A DNA stretch of 64,000 nucleotides from Tetradesmus obliquus (GCA_030272155.1 CP126196.1:3286001-3350000), one strand, 5' to 3'; numbered from the stretch's first letter, positions 26,186-38,749 are shown. Made by a program: numbers and translations. The notes: generated by a model from the letters alone, not told the origin.

Positions 26186-26651
26186 GCTGCAGGGCCTGTG
26201 GCCAAGCCACTCTCAGCGGCACCACATGCCAGGCTGCTTGTGCACCTGGGTACGTCAACGTGGCCCGAACAACTCGCACGGCTGCATGCGTGGACGGCCT
26301 ATGGCAGCAGCCAACAGGCGATATGACCTGCATCCTTGGTGAGCGCTGCGTTACACTTTCTGTGCGATTGCTTGCAAGCAGGTATGGCAGCACAGCCGGG
26401 CATGTCACGCCAGGCAGCAGCTGGTGGTATTTACATTGTGGTACGCATGCTGTCAGATGTGTGCTTTGTTGGAACATAAACATTGCTGCCTTGCGTGTTC
26501 ACAGCATGACAGCAAGGAGCCAGGTCTGCTGAGCCTCCTTTCCATTCGGATGTTGGGAGGACACTAGCGCACTGCTGCCTGCTGTGCTTCGGCGCTGATG
26601 ATTCTACTCACCAGTTTTATCAAGAGCGGCTTTTGCTGCTGTTGCTGCTGC

Positions 26652-26683
<32 letters not shown>

Positions 26684-29600
26684 GCCTGCTGCTGCTTGCC
26701 TGCAGGCACTGACCCCTGCCGGCAGCCGCCACCGTTGCTTTGGCTGCCTGCTGGTGGCGAGTGGGATTGCACGGCGCCTGTATCACATGCAGCAGCCTGC
26801 ACAGCCAGCTGTGAACCGGGATACAACAGGACAGGCACCATCACAGCATGGTGCTTCAATGGTGGGCATGTGCCTGCTGCTGTGCTGTTGATGATGCATG
26901 TTACTGCATCAGCTGTAACTGAGCCGGTCTGTACAACAGTGCTTGCGCAGTTTGCCCATTTCCGGGTTGTGCAGGCAGCTGAAATAGTATGTTGCGGCCA
27001 GGCGCTGCTGCATCTGCTGACAATGCGGCGCTTACTGCACGTCCTAACTTGAGTCAGCAGTGCTATCTGCTCGGCTGTTGACTGCTTGCCAATCATCACG
27101 ACGTAGCAGTTCTTGCAGCCATCTACGCCTCACCCAATAACCGCTGCACCAACAATAGTGATATACGTAGCAGTTTCTGCGGTCCGCCGTGCCTCACCCG
27201 TTGCTTGCTGCATCTTGCTGTGTGGCTCGCAGGTAACTGGGTACAGCCGACGACATCCATCACATGCACGCCTGCAGGTGAGCTGGCAGCAGCATGCACA
27301 GGACAGTCATCTGGTGGTGGTGATGGTGATGGGAGATGAGTGACATTCCCAACCCCTCACCCTTCCCTCCATCACATGCACGCCTGCTGGTGAGCTGGCA
27401 GCAGCATGCGCAGCGCAGTCATCTGGTGGTGGTGATGGTGATGGGAGATGAGCGACATTCCCAACCCCTCACCCTTCCCTCCATCACATGCACGCCTGCT
27501 AGTGAGCTGGCAGCAGCATGCGCAGCGCAGTCATCTGGTGGTGGTGATGGTGATGGGAGATGAGCGACATTCCCAACCCCTCACCCTTCCCTCCATCACA
27601 TGCACGCCTGCTGGTGAGCTGGCAGCAGCATGCGCAGCGCAGTCATCTGGTGGTGGTGATGGTGATGGGAGATGAGCGACATTCCCAACCCCTCACCCTT
27701 CCCTCCATCACATGCACGCCTGCTGGTGAGCTGGCAGCAGCATGCGCAGCGCAGTCATCTGGTGGTGGTGATGGTGTTGGGAGATGAGCGACATTCCCAA
27801 CCCCTCACCCTTCCCTCCATCACATGCACGCCTGCTGGTGAGCTGGCAGCAGCATGCGCAGCGCAGTCATCTGGTGGTGGTGATGGTGATGGGAGATGAG
27901 TGACATTCCCAACCCCTCACCCTTCCCTCCATCACATGCACGCCTGCTGGTGAGCTGGCAGCAGCATGCGCAGCGCAGTCATCTGGTGGTGGTGATGGTG
28001 ATGGGAGATGAGCGACATTCCCAACCCCTCACCCTTCCCTCCATCACATGCACGCCTGCTGGTGAGCTGGCAGCAGCATGCGCAGGACAGTCATCTGGTG
28101 GTGGTGATGGTGATGGGAGATGAGCGACATTCCCAACCCCTCACCCTTCCCTCCATCACATGCACGCCTGCTGGTGAGCTGGCAGCAGCATGCGCAGCGC
28201 AGTCATCTGGTGGTGGTGATGGTGATGGGAGATGAGTGACATTCCCAACCCCTCACCCTTCCCTCCATCACATGCACGCCTGCTGGTGAGCTGGCAGCAG
28301 CATGCGCAGCGCAGTCATCTGGTGGTGGTGATGGTGATGGGAGATGAGCGACATTCCCAACCCCTCACCCTTCCCTCCATCACATGCACGCCTGCTGGTG
28401 AGCTGGCAGCAGCACGTGCAGCGCAGACGGCTGGTGGTGGTGATGGTGATGGGAGATGAGCGACATTCCCAACCCCTCACCCTTCCCTCCATCACATGCA
28501 CGCCTGCTGGTGAGCTGGCAGCAGCATGCGCAGCGCAGTCATCTGGTGGTGGTGATGGTGATGGGAGATGAGTGACATTCCCAACCCCTCACCCTTCCCT
28601 CCATCACATGCACGCCTGCTGGTGAGCTGGCAGCAGCATGCACAGGACAGTCATCTGGTGGTGGTGATGGTGATGGGAGATGAGTGACATTCCCAACCCC
28701 TCACCCTTCCCTCCATCACATGCACGCCTGCTGGTGAGCTGGCAGCAGCATGCGCAGCGCAGTCATCTGGTGGTGGTGATGGTGATGGGAGATGAGCGAC
28801 ATTCCCAACCCCTCACCCTTCCCTCCATCACATGCACGCCTGCTGGTGAGCTGGCAGCAGCATGCGCAGCGCAGTCATCTGGTGGTGGTGATGGTGATGG
28901 GAGATGAGCGACATTCCCAACCCCTCACCCTTCCCTCCATCACATGCACGCCTGCTGGTGAGCTGGCAGCAGCATGCGCAGCGCAGTCATCTGGTGGTGG
29001 TGATGGTGATGGGAGATGAGTGACATTCCCAACCCCTCACCCTTCCCTCCATCACATGCACGCCTGCTGGTGAGCTGGCAGCAGCATGCGCAGCGCAGTC
29101 ATCTGGTGGTGGTGATGGTGATGGGAGATGAGTGACATTCCCAACCCCTCACCCTTCCCTCCATCACATGCACGCCTGCAGGTGAGCTGGCAGCAGCATG
29201 CACAGGACAGTCATCTGGTGGTGGTGATGGTGATGGGAGATGAGTGACATTCCCAACCCCTCACCCTTCCCTCCATCACATGCACGCCTGCTGGTGAGCT
29301 GGCAGCAGCATGCACAGGACAGTCATCTGGTGGTGGTGATGGTGATGGGAGATGAGTGACATTCCCAACCCCTCACCCTTCCCTCCATCACATGCACGCC
29401 TGCTGGTGAGCTGGCAGCAGCATGCGCAGCGCAGTCATCTGGTGGTGGTGATGGTGATGGGAGATGAGCGACATTCCCAACCCCTCACCCTTCCCTCCAT
29501 CACATGCACGCCTGCTGGTGAGCTGGCAGCAGCATGCGCAGCGCAGTCATCTGGTGGTGGTGATGGTGATGGGAGATGAGCGACATTCCCAACCCCTCAC

Positions 29601-32349
29601 CCTTCCCTCCATCACATGCACGCCTGCTGGTGAGCTGGCAGCAGCATGCGCAGCGCAGTCATCTGGTGGTGGTGATGGTGATGGGAGATGAGCGACATTC
29701 CCAACCCCTCACCCTTCCCTCCATCACATGCACGCCTGCTGGTGAGCTGGCAGCAGCATGCGCAGCGCAGTCATCTGGTGGTGGTGATGGTGTTGGGAGA
29801 TGAGCGACATTCCCAACCCCTCACCCTTCCCTCCATCACATGCACGCCTGCTGGTGAGCTGGCAGCAGCATGCGCAGCGCAGTCATCTGGTGGTGGTGAT
29901 GGTGATGGGAGATGAGCGACATTCCCAACCCCTCACCCTTCCCTCCATCACATGCACGCCTGCTGGTGAGCTGGCAGCAGCACGTGCAGCGCAGACGGCT
30001 GGTGGTGGTGATGGTGATGGGAGATGAGCGACATTCCCAACCCCTCACCCTTCCCTCCATCACATGCACGCCTGCTGGTGAGCTGGCAGCAGCATGCGCA
30101 GCGCAGTCATCTGGTGGTGGTGATGGTGTTGGGAGATGAGCGACATTCCCAACCCCTCACCCTTCCCTCCATCACATGCACGCCTGCTGGTGAGCTGGCA
30201 GCAGCATGCGCAGCGCAGTCATCTGGTGGTGGTGATGGTGTTGGGAGATGAGCGACATTCCCAACCCCTCACCCTTCCCTCCATCACATGCACGCCTGCT
30301 GGTGAACCCCAGGCCCCAGCTAGATCCTGATGCAATGTATGTAAACCCTGATGCCATTTATGTAAACCCTGATGCAATGTATATAAACCCTGCCGCACTG
30401 ATGCAGGTTGTGCCAGCAACCCCAAGCCCCAGTTAGACCCTGATGCCATGTGTATAAACCCTGATGCCATGTATATAAACCCTGATGCCACGTACATAAA
30501 CCTTGCCGCACTGATGCAGGTTGTGCCAGCAACGCCAAGCCCCAGCCATAGTTGCACTAAACGTGGGGTCAGGCTGTTTATGAAACGAAACGAAACGTTT
30601 AAAACGCGCGTTTTAAACGCTTTCAGTGTGAAACGCTGTATCTAAACGGCAGCTCTAGTGGGGCTCAGGCGTTTGAATGCAGAACCCCTTGTTACTCGGC
30701 CTAGCGGCCCGTTCAGGTACTCGGGGATATTCGTAACATTTACTTTATATCGTTGATGTTGTTTGAACACCTTTTGTTGTCCCATCAGTCACCAGTATGG
30801 GCAAGAAGGCCACTGATCAGGCTACCATAGCCTGGCAGAATGTTGACAAGCTAGAGGAAAGAAACAACTACAGCAAAGTCATATGCAAACACTGTGATCA
30901 CTCCTTCAGTGGTGGGGCTAGCAGGATCGTTTCGCACCTGCTCGGCACCGGCTCGGGCGTGAAGGCCTGCAGCAAGTGCCCAGAGGATGTCAGGAGTCGC
31001 CTGTCAGCTGCCAAAGCTTCCACTGATGCCGCTAACAACACAAAACGGAAGCGTGAGGAGGAGGACGTTTGGTATGAAGTTCATCCCTCTTACGCCGAGC
31101 AACCCTCCAGCTGCTGTGCAGTGGTGCCTCGCGGCACGTGGTCCGTGACCATCAACACACTCACACAATATCATGTGTAATCAGTAGATGACGCACTGAC
31201 ACGTTGATTCATCGTGACTTTGTGAAGATGTGTCACGCGACAATCGCCAAGTATGTTCAAGTGTTAGCCGTACTGCTGTCAACTACCTTGACAGCCCTCA
31301 AAGCCCGGCAGGCACAGTTCTGGGGTCAAGTATTGACTATAAAGACTGGAAACAATGATATAAAAGCATTTAAAAGGCAAAGCATAGGTGTACCTGGCCT
31401 CTACATGCCTCTACAGTGCATACTGTGACATGGCGTTTCAGCAGCGTTTCAGCAGCGTTTCAGTCAAGGCACTGGCGTTTTAAACGCGTTTAGAAACGAA
31501 ACGTTTCGTTTCAATTGAAACGTTTAGTGCAACTATGGCCCCAGCTAGACCCTGATGCAATGTAATTCAACCCTGATGCAATGTATGTAAACCCTGATGC
31601 AAATGTATATAAACCCTGATGCAACGTATATAAACCCTGATGCAATGTATATAAAACCCTGATGCAATGTATATAAACCCTGATGCAATGTATATAAACC
31701 CTGATGCAATGTATATAAACCCTGCCGCACTGATGCAGGTTGTGCCACCAACCCCAAGCCCCAGTTGGACCCTGATGCAGTGTGGTCCTGCCAGCTGCCG
31801 ACTGCCCACGGCGCGGCCTGCACAGCAGGATGCAACGGCACCAACGCGCCAGATCCCACAACGGCCATCTGTGACTTTGGTGCGCACGCAGCTCACAATG
31901 AGTGTCTATCGTGTCTCCTGCCAGTAGTGCAACAATGCAGGGCAAGTCCACACAGATTTCGACAGCATCGTATTATCAGACCCCACAATGGCCATCTGTG
32001 ACTTCGGTGCGCATGCTCTAGCAGCGACAGCAAATCATGCCTATGCTCTAGCTGCAACAGCAAACCTTGGCCTGCTCTGACAGGGTGACTCACCGCTGGC
32101 ATTCGCGCACCTGCATGTGTAGCTGCTCAGATCAGGTGCTAGGGGTTCAGCAGTAGCAGCAGCCAACCAGGCGAAAGCAGCAGCAGTAGCAGCAGCAGCA
32201 GCAGAAGAGCAAGGAAGAGAACACCCTTCGGCTGATGCAGCAGCAGCTGACGTGCATGCGGGTTTGCCTGCAAGGTGTGCTGACGTGCCTTGCTCAGCAT
32301 CAAGTGGCTGACTTGTCCAAAGTAAGTTGTCACTAAACTTGCCTTGCAA

Positions 32350-32382
<33 letters not shown>

Positions 32383-32713
32383 GTCTGAGCTGCAGGCACC
32401 TGGGTTTACTCCCGTGGCAGTTGTGCTAGCACTGGTAAGAAGCGTTGCAGCAGAGCTGCAGCGTGGCTGCTGTTCTTTAGCCGCCCCTGCATCATGCAGC
32501 ACAGGATTACCCTGTTCTTGGCACGCAGCACTACCTGCTAAGTGCGCTGAGCATAACGCATGCCTTCTGTCAGCCGCGCATAACAGCAGTGCGCACACTC
32601 TTGCAACTCGCTAGGACATCTCAGCAGTTCTGTCAGTGACGGGGTGGTCAGCTACTTAACATTGGTGCGGTTGCTGCGCCACAAAGGGTGATGCCTGCCA
32701 TACACAATGTTGA

Positions 32714-32745
<32 letters not shown>

Positions 32746-34820
32746 AGCATCCAAGATCTACTACTTCAATGTCCAAGGTAAGTGATTTGGATGCTACACA
32801 CGCCGCTGACATGAATACTTTGTGCTGCATGGCATCTGGCCCTGTTGCAGGCAGCCGCACAGTGCATCACGTCGCATGAAGGACCACTTGTTGTTACGTT
32901 GAGCATGACAGATGTTTGGCGGCGGTGCATTTCGGGAACCTGTTATGTTTCACGCAGCAGGAGGCGGCAGCCAGCTAGTCAGCACCCAATGACATGTACA
33001 GGCTCACTTTAGCATGCAATGCATGCCTTCCACCTTCCCCTGTGCCTTCTGTCTCGGCAATTGTGCACACAACATCCTCAACAGTTGATGTTGATGTGCT
33101 ACATTGTGTTTGTTATTACTCTCTATCTCTTGCATGCTGCTGCCTGCCACCATCATGTGTGCGCAACAGGTCTTGGCCACAACATGATCTCCCTGATTGA
33201 AGACATCCACAGCGGCTCGGCACTAACCATGGCTAATAACGTCTTAATGCAGCGGCAGAAAGACTGTGAGTGGGGCAGCAGCATAGTTTAGGACTGCATG
33301 CACACACCAGCAGCAGCAGCAGCAACATTGACATGCTTGCCGCCTCAAGATGCGGGCTGCAGCTGGCCTGTTGAATAGCGAAGTACAGCAGGCGGCACAT
33401 CCAGGTTTCGGGATGGCATCCAATGTCACTTTGCAAAAATGATGGTGCGCTCGGCGGTGCTCCATCCTCTGTTCATCGAACTCAGGTAGCTCAAGCAGCT
33501 GTGAATGTCACCCCATGCGTCACATCAGTCTGAAGAAACTGTTGTCGCTTCATTGTGCCTTGATTCTTGTTGCCTGTTGCCCTGTCGGCTGTGCTGGGTT
33601 GCAGTCGCGCTGTACAACCCTGCCCTGTCCGTGCTCAACATCTCAGTGCAAGATGCCTGGATCAGCCAGTCCACCTCCAACACGCAACGGCGGCGGGCTG
33701 CCTCGCAGCGGCTGCTGGAGCATGGCGGCATGGATGAGGTGGTGGTGGGAGTGCAGGTGAGAGTGGGTGTTGCGTGTGCGACATCTGTTATGTCACAATT
33801 TCTGGCGACGGAACATAAGCGGAGTGGTGGCTGGTGGGGCATGGGGGTATGGATGAGGAGTTGGTGGGCGTGCAGGTGGGGCACAGCAGCAGCAGCAGCA
33901 GTAGCAGCAGCAGCAGTACCCAGCTTGCACTGCATCATGGCGGCATACATGAGGTGGTGGTGGGCATGCAGGTGAGGCGCAGAACAGCAGCAGCAGTGGC
34001 AGCTTGCACTGCATCATGACGGTGTGAGCACGGTGGTGGTTTGTGTGCAGGTGACGCATGGGTGTTGTGGGCTGTGGCGTGATCTGATTCGCTGGGGTAC
34101 AGCTAACCCCGAGGGGCAATCACTGAACCGCTGCTGTGGCTGCCATGCAGGTGTCACTTGGCCAGGGCTTTGTGGCTAAGACAGCAGAGGCAGTGCTGGA
34201 TGCTGCCATCATCACACCCTCAGCGATGAGCTATTTGATCACACTAGGCCAAGCCTTGGCGAGAGACAAGCTGGTGTCTGAGTTCTGCATCTCGCAGGCA
34301 AGCGTTTCGGATCACTATGCATTGCGCAAACCAAAATCACGCTGTCGCTGAGATGCGAACAGGATCAAGGTCAGCGTAGGGCACACCAGACATGCATACA
34401 CTCATGCGTCACACCGCAGCATCCATGCTGGGACCAAGCGGAGCAAACCCCCTGCCTGCTAATTAATGCTTGCTCCGCGTCATTGCCGGCACAGATTGTG
34501 CACAACAAAGTAACACCTGTTGTGGCTGGTGTTGTCTGCAGATGTCATTGGCTGTGAGTGACAGCACTGGCCGGCCCCTGGGGGCCTCTGCGGGCAGAGG
34601 TGAGGCACACTGTCTGCTTCTACTGCAACATATATATTATTATATTGTTAAATTATATTCACGGGCTGATATTTTGCTCTGTGTGTACACTCCAGAGTTC
34701 AGCACTCGCCTGGTTGCCTTGTATTCACAGAGCGCCTAGCAGAACTGTTTGTAGGCTGCACATACTGCAGCCGCACAGACGGCAGCTGACTCTCACCTGT
34801 GCTGGCCTGCTTCAGATCGC

Positions 34821-34865
<45 letters not shown>

Positions 34866-37800
34866 TTGCAGACAGCTGCCTGGTGCAGCTGATGCCGAAC
34901 ACACCAGCCAACAGCAGCGCCGGCATCATCAGCGCACAGCACAGCAGCAGCAAGTCCAAGGTGACAGTCTGCGGCGGAGTGGACACGCTGTATGCCACGT
35001 TTAAGTACATTGCTACAAGGTGAGGCCTGGGTGCATTCTGCAGGAGCTAGAATCAGGCTGTAGGACAGTCTGCCTCGCTCAAGCCCATGTTGCGCTGTGC
35101 GTTTAGCGCAGAGATCAGATCAGATCAGATCAGATCAGGTCAGGTCAGATCAGCGGGGCATCTATATCATGTGCTTCATGCCAAGCACTGTGAATGCTGT
35201 CAGGGCGGGGCCTTACATTGGGCAAAGCAAGGCATGTGCTGCAGGAACTTCCTTCCTTGAAGCCGCTGGCGCTGTGTATTGCGGGCCCGCACACAATGTC
35301 AGTTTTAGCTTTGCAGCAGCAGCAGCCGCGCAGGCACATTAGTGACACGACGCATTTGAAGCTTGGATTGCAGCTGTTGACAGCATGTGCGTGCGCAGCA
35401 GGCACATGCACATGCACATGCACATGCAGATGCTCATTCACATGACCCATCTGACTCGCCGTGCCGACTGCACTTGTCAATGCTGATGCTCGCAGCACCG
35501 CCGAAGGCAACTCAACTCTGGCTGCAAGGATCACCGGCAGCAACACCACATCATGCAGTGTCACGCCAGGTGAGCATGTCAAGTATGCCAGGTGCAACAC
35601 CACAGAGCCAACCAGGAGGTGTAAGATAACGAGTATGGCGACACGTTGTGCAGCAGTAACGCAGGTGAATCTGACACATGAAAGTGCGTGTTTCGTCTCG
35701 TCGATCACTGCATGGCAAGCCTTGCCATCCCTTGAAGGGACAGCTGCTGTTCCAGGAAGTTGACTGAAGCGTCCTGGCAGCCTTTGAGCAGCAGTCTGAC
35801 AATGTTGCTGCTATTTCTGGAGGCTCTGCTTTTGTCGCTGCTCCTTTTCAGAGCTCTCCTAGTGCTGCTGCTGCTGTGCTGTTTGGTGTGGCAGCAGCAG
35901 CTGTGCACCCAGGCAACGCCACAGGCACCAAAGTGCCCACACAACCTGCACATCTGACTCCGCTTGTGATAATGCCGCTGCTTTGCTGAATGCCGCACTT
36001 TGTTGTCGCAGCGGTGCTCCCAGGCAACGCCACAGGCACTGTTGTGGCTGTCACCTGCCAGAAGGACGATGGGAGCGCCTTCACTGAGGCAGCAACAGCT
36101 GAGCTGCTGGTGAGGCTGCGGCAGCTGCTTAGCCTGCTTACTTGATCAACGAAACATTTAAATTAATAAAGTATTACTAAAAACGCAACCGCTGCCAGAG
36201 CAGCTAGAGGTCAAACTCATGCGGCGGCCGCGGTTGCATTTTGTTCATTGCTGCACGCCAGAAGACACTGAATTTACTTTTGCTACCTATGCGCTGCTAG
36301 CGCGTTGAGCTGCAAGCTGCCGCTGTGCTAATGCATGAGTCTGTCGCTGCTGCTTCTGCTGCTTCTGCTGCTGTTGCCTGCTCTGTGCCTGCAGCTCACT
36401 GCCAACTTCACTTGCAGTGGCACGCAGTCGATAACTGCCTCAACCACCAACATCACAACACTGCAGCGCCCCACGATCACAGTTCGCCTAGGCAAGCAGC
36501 CGCAGCCGGGGTGTGGCGGCAAGCCTGCAGTTGCAGTGTTCAGATATAAAGTGAATGGAGTGCAGATTGGGCAGGACTTTGAGGTTGCTGCACAAGTCGG
36601 GCCAGCCTGCACCTCAAAGGTCACATACCGTGAGTTTTTCGACTGGGTTACGCTGTGTGGTTATGCACAAGCTGCTTGCAATGAAGCATGCCATGCTCAT
36701 GAGTTATAATCGCTGTTGCACCGTCGAATGCAGTTGCAGTGCCTGGCTGTGCATGTTGAGACCTCAGTCAGCATGTGGTGGTATACGTTGGCACTACCAT
36801 CACAGCTGCACTGCTGCTGTCTAAAGCTACACAGCTGTTTTGTACAGCTCTGACAATATGCACACCAGTCCAGGCTCAGCTTTCCTTTTCATTGTTTGTG
36901 CCACTGTTCCTGTTGCTGCTGCTGCTGCTGCTGCTGCAGATCCCAGCAAATCAAACGGCATTGTCATTGTCACGTGCAGCGGGGCCTTTGCGCCAGGTGT
37001 GCCTGTGCCTGTGGAGCTCAACATGACAGCAAGCCCTGAGGGATGCGGAAACATACAAGGTGAGTTCATGGTGGCTTGATCCAGCGCTTTGTACTTAAAA
37101 TAACACCTCAACCAACACCACGCCGGTGCCTGTGGAGCTCAACATGACAGCGAGCCCGGAGGGCTGCGGAAACATACAAGGTGATTTCACGGCCCAGCGC
37201 TTTGTAACAAAAAGTAACATCCCAGTAACACCAGCTGTGCCTGTGGAGCTCAACATGACAGCAAGCCCGGAGGGCTGTGGAAACATACAAGGTGAGTCCA
37301 TGGTTGCTTGGCCCAGCTCTTTATAGTGTATGGACCGCATCTCAACAAAACCAGGTGATCAGATGCCTGACACATGCACCCTGCCAGCTGTGCCTATGGC
37401 CAACGGGGCCTGCAGCAGCCGCAGCCGCCGCCGCAGCAGCAGCAGCAGCAGCGATAGCACGCTTCATAACGCATCTTGCTTGCTCAGTGTGCCAGCAGCT
37501 GCAGTGCAGATGTTCACGTCAACATGTGCACCTGAGCACGCTGCATCACAAGCTGTCTTTGAGCCCTTACCTGATCTGCAAAAACTTGGCATATCCAACA
37601 GCTGTGGAAGCACCAGCTGTAGCTCACGCTCAATCACATGTGCTGTCACCGCCTCAGATGTGCTGTGTCAACATCCTCCACCCACGGATGTAGGCCAGCA
37701 GTCAGTTCCTGTTAACAGAACGAGGAACGCTGCTGATGCTCCAAGCGTGCGTTGAACGTCATCTGTGTTCAACCCCTGCTCCCTCGCAGGCTCTGCTAAG

Positions 37801-38749
37801 GCCGATGTGTCAGTGCTCTGCTGCACAACCGGCAGCAGCTACGCAAAGGCTGACAGCAGCAGCAGCAGCAGCAGCAAGCCCACTTGCTTCCAGCACTCAA
37901 GGCCAGGCGCCACAGGGGAGCAGTGTGCAAAGGCGTCCAATGCGTCTGGGTATGCCAACCAAGGCCCTGGGTCTGGCAAGCTCTTCCTTGCTCAGAAAAG
38001 CAACAGCTGCAGTGATGCTGTTGAGGTTGGCAGCGTGAATGTGTCCTGCCCGGAAGGTGCTGCTGCAAACAGGGTGCATTTCAAGATCGCCACACCGGCT
38101 GTCTTTAGGTGAGGTGGCAGCAGGTGGCAGAGGCGGTGTCAAAGAGCGTTTGGGGCACCACGCGCAGGTGTCCAGGCAACAGTGGTGTCAATAGACTGCG
38201 TGCACACAGCTGCACCGCACGCACAGTTACCACGGGCCAGCAAGCAGTACCATTCAGCAGGTCTGCATCAAATATACATCTCCTTGCAATATACATCTCA
38301 CTGATGTTGCCTTCTCATGCCCTGCTCTTTCAAGCGCGCTGCACATCTTGCTGGCAGCTGCAAGCTGCTCCCACATGGCAACTCTCATGCTGTGCAGGTC
38401 ACCTGCATGCCTCGTTTCTACTACAGTGCTGCCTGTGCATCAACTGCTGGTTGAGTCAACCTCGCTCCTTGTGTGCTGCATGTGCCGCAGGTCGTCTGAG
38501 CGGCGCTACTTTGTGTCCTGCGCAGCACCCACCTCTTCCCCTGTATGCCCCGGCACCCCGCGCTGGGTCAGCGTCAAGGCAAAGTCAGCCCAGCCAGGCC
38601 TGCCTGAAGGTTACAACAGCACCACGGTTAATGGTGTCTCCACAGTTGAGTTCAACGTGACCGCCGGCTGCAGCTGCAGCAGCGTTTATCATGGCGTTGT
38701 GGACTTTGCTAGTTACAGGAACCTGCCGCTGAGCACGTGCGGCAAGTGA
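23392..38749 (+). CDS. Secreted Cys-rich protein with collagen-like stretch and sushi-like modules
   Basis: Twenty-two exons: 23392-23446, 23717-24547, 24807-25004, 25731-25797, 26193-26338, 26706-26861, 27233-27277, 31781-31879, 32396-32434, 32748-32777, 33170-33265, 33605-33756, 34151-34297, 34542-34599, 34872-35019, 35496-35569, 36012-36109, 36395-36629, 36940-37059, 37355 to about 37.6-37.75 kb, 37790-38108 and 38491-38749. All phases agree except the unresolved donor of the exon starting at 37355. The protein is about 1240 residues. It opens with a short hydrophobic leader (WLCVVICVVIFS). A Gly/Pro/Ala-rich stretch (GPAGPEPSAGPEPF, not strict Gly-X-Y) follows. Then come five modules of about 60 residues with the order W-x-C, G-x-x-C-x-A-x-C-x-PG(Y/F), C-x-x-G-x-W, C, much like sushi/CCP domains. 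The C-terminal half is Cys-rich with N-glycosylation sites (NMTAS, NFTCS) and unrecognised. An extracellular or wall role is inferred. One GC-AG intron follows 34297. Confidence 0.75.
24959..25350 (+). repeat. Four tandem copies of an exon 3' end plus donor
   Basis: The end of the exon 24807-25004 (ggctggcaggcacc through ctcatag and the following gt) recurs at about 25073, 25177 and, shortened, 25330, with 104-124 bp spacing and CAG-repeat linkers. Only the first copy has the whole exon before it. Donor versions are gtgcgg three times and gtacag once. Confidence 0.88.
25459..25514 (+). repeat. 14-bp microsatellite, 4 copies
   Basis: Four head-to-tail copies of ggcatgtgctgcat lie in an intron of the secreted protein gene. 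Confidence 0.9.
27258..30303 (+). repeat. 112-bp satellite, 27 full copies plus a partial, grown from an exon-intron junction
   Basis: The first unit is the real end of the 45-nt exon 27233-27277 (catcacatgcacgcctgcag, donor gtgagc) plus 90 bp of intron. Twenty-six more full units and a partial follow at exactly 112 bp. Every full unit keeps ggtgagctgg. Point variants (gagtgac or gagcgac, gtgttggg, cacaggacag, cacgtgcagcg) are shared by units 18 or 14 repeats apart, so blocks were duplicated too. Unit 18 (about 29162) alone repeats the exact gcctgcag|gtgagc context of the true donor. Because 112 is not a multiple of three, only short 75-residue frames appear; none looks coding. Confidence 0.95.
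30547..31537 (+). mobile_element. Short hAT-family DNA transposon
   Basis: The element is 991 bp. It begins catagttgcactaaacgt and ends with the inverted complement, and it is flanked on both sides by the 8-bp target duplication gccccagc (30539-30546 and 31538-31545). An 8-bp duplication is the mark of hAT elements. Just inside the ends are clusters of aaacg/cgttt motifs in both orientations, as expected for transposase binding sites. The inside encodes a BED zinc finger only, with no catalytic domain, so it is likely non-autonomous. It lies in a 4.5 kb intron of the secreted protein gene and interrupts the 21-bp repeats, so it inserted after they formed. Confidence 0.93.
30797..31180 (+). 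pseudogene. BED-type zinc finger remnant of a hAT transposase
   Basis: The frame encodes 127 residues starting MGKKATDQA. Trp at residue 13 and the pattern VICKHCDHSFSGG, then SHLLG, then a further Cys pair (KACSKC) fit the BED finger that hAT transposases use to bind DNA. A basic run (TKRKREEE) follows. Near 31070 a good donor (gtatga) ends the likely exon. No DDE/hATC catalytic region is found in the remaining 360 bp, so the protein is a DNA-binding fragment of the transposase. Whether it is expressed is unknown. Confidence 0.8.
31845..32012 (+). repeat. Second copy of exon 3' end plus donor
   Basis: The end of exon 31781-31879 (cccacaacggccatctgtg and acttt|ggtgcgc) recurs about 127 bp downstream as cccacaatggccatctgtg with acttc|ggtgcgc. 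Confidence 0.85.
33716..34055 (+). repeat. Four tandem copies of exon 3' end plus donor
   Basis: The end of exon 33605-33756 (HGGMDEVVVGVQ and its donor) recurs with donors at 33876, 33972 and 34051 (spacing 119, 96 and 79 bp). Donors read gtgaga, gtgggg, gtgagg and gtgacg; all keep GT although the coding part has drifted. Confidence 0.85.
35905..36045 (+). repeat. Second copy of an exon 5' end plus acceptor
   Basis: cccaggcaacgccacaggca occurs at about 35908 and 36019, 111 bp apart. The second is inside the exon starting at 36012; the first sits in the intron after its own cagcag acceptor and leads to an in-frame stop. Confidence 0.75.
37003..37300 (+). repeat. Three tandem copies of exon 3' end plus donor
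   Basis: The last 57 or so bases of exon 36940-37059 (VPVELNMTASPEGCGNIQ) and its donor recur with donors at 37181 and 37292 (spacing 121 and 111 bp). The copies are about 95 percent identical by eye and preserve the reading frame and the N-glycosylation motif. Confidence 0.92.

Larger units (their letters stand above)
30324..31725 (+). repeat. 21-bp repeats (tgtatataaaccctgatgca), split by a hAT insertion
   Basis: Arrays of a 21-bp unit lie at about 30324-30405, 30435-30512 and 31547-31725, separated by a spacer with gatgcaggttgtgccagcaa. The last array continues the series on the far side of the inserted element at 30547-31537. The final spacer runs into the acceptor of the exon at 31781, so the spacer copies again echo an intron 3' end (ccctgatgcag). 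Confidence 0.85.

Noticed and set aside
27258..30303. CRISPR-like array
   Set aside because: The units are contiguous 112-bp repeats without unique spacers, lie in a eukaryotic intron and have no cas genes nearby. The same applies to the 27-bp and 23-bp arrays.
27336..30330. Series of 75-residue open frames starting MSDIPNPSPF
   Set aside because: They are one satellite unit read repeatedly; the period is not a multiple of three and the exon chain skips them.
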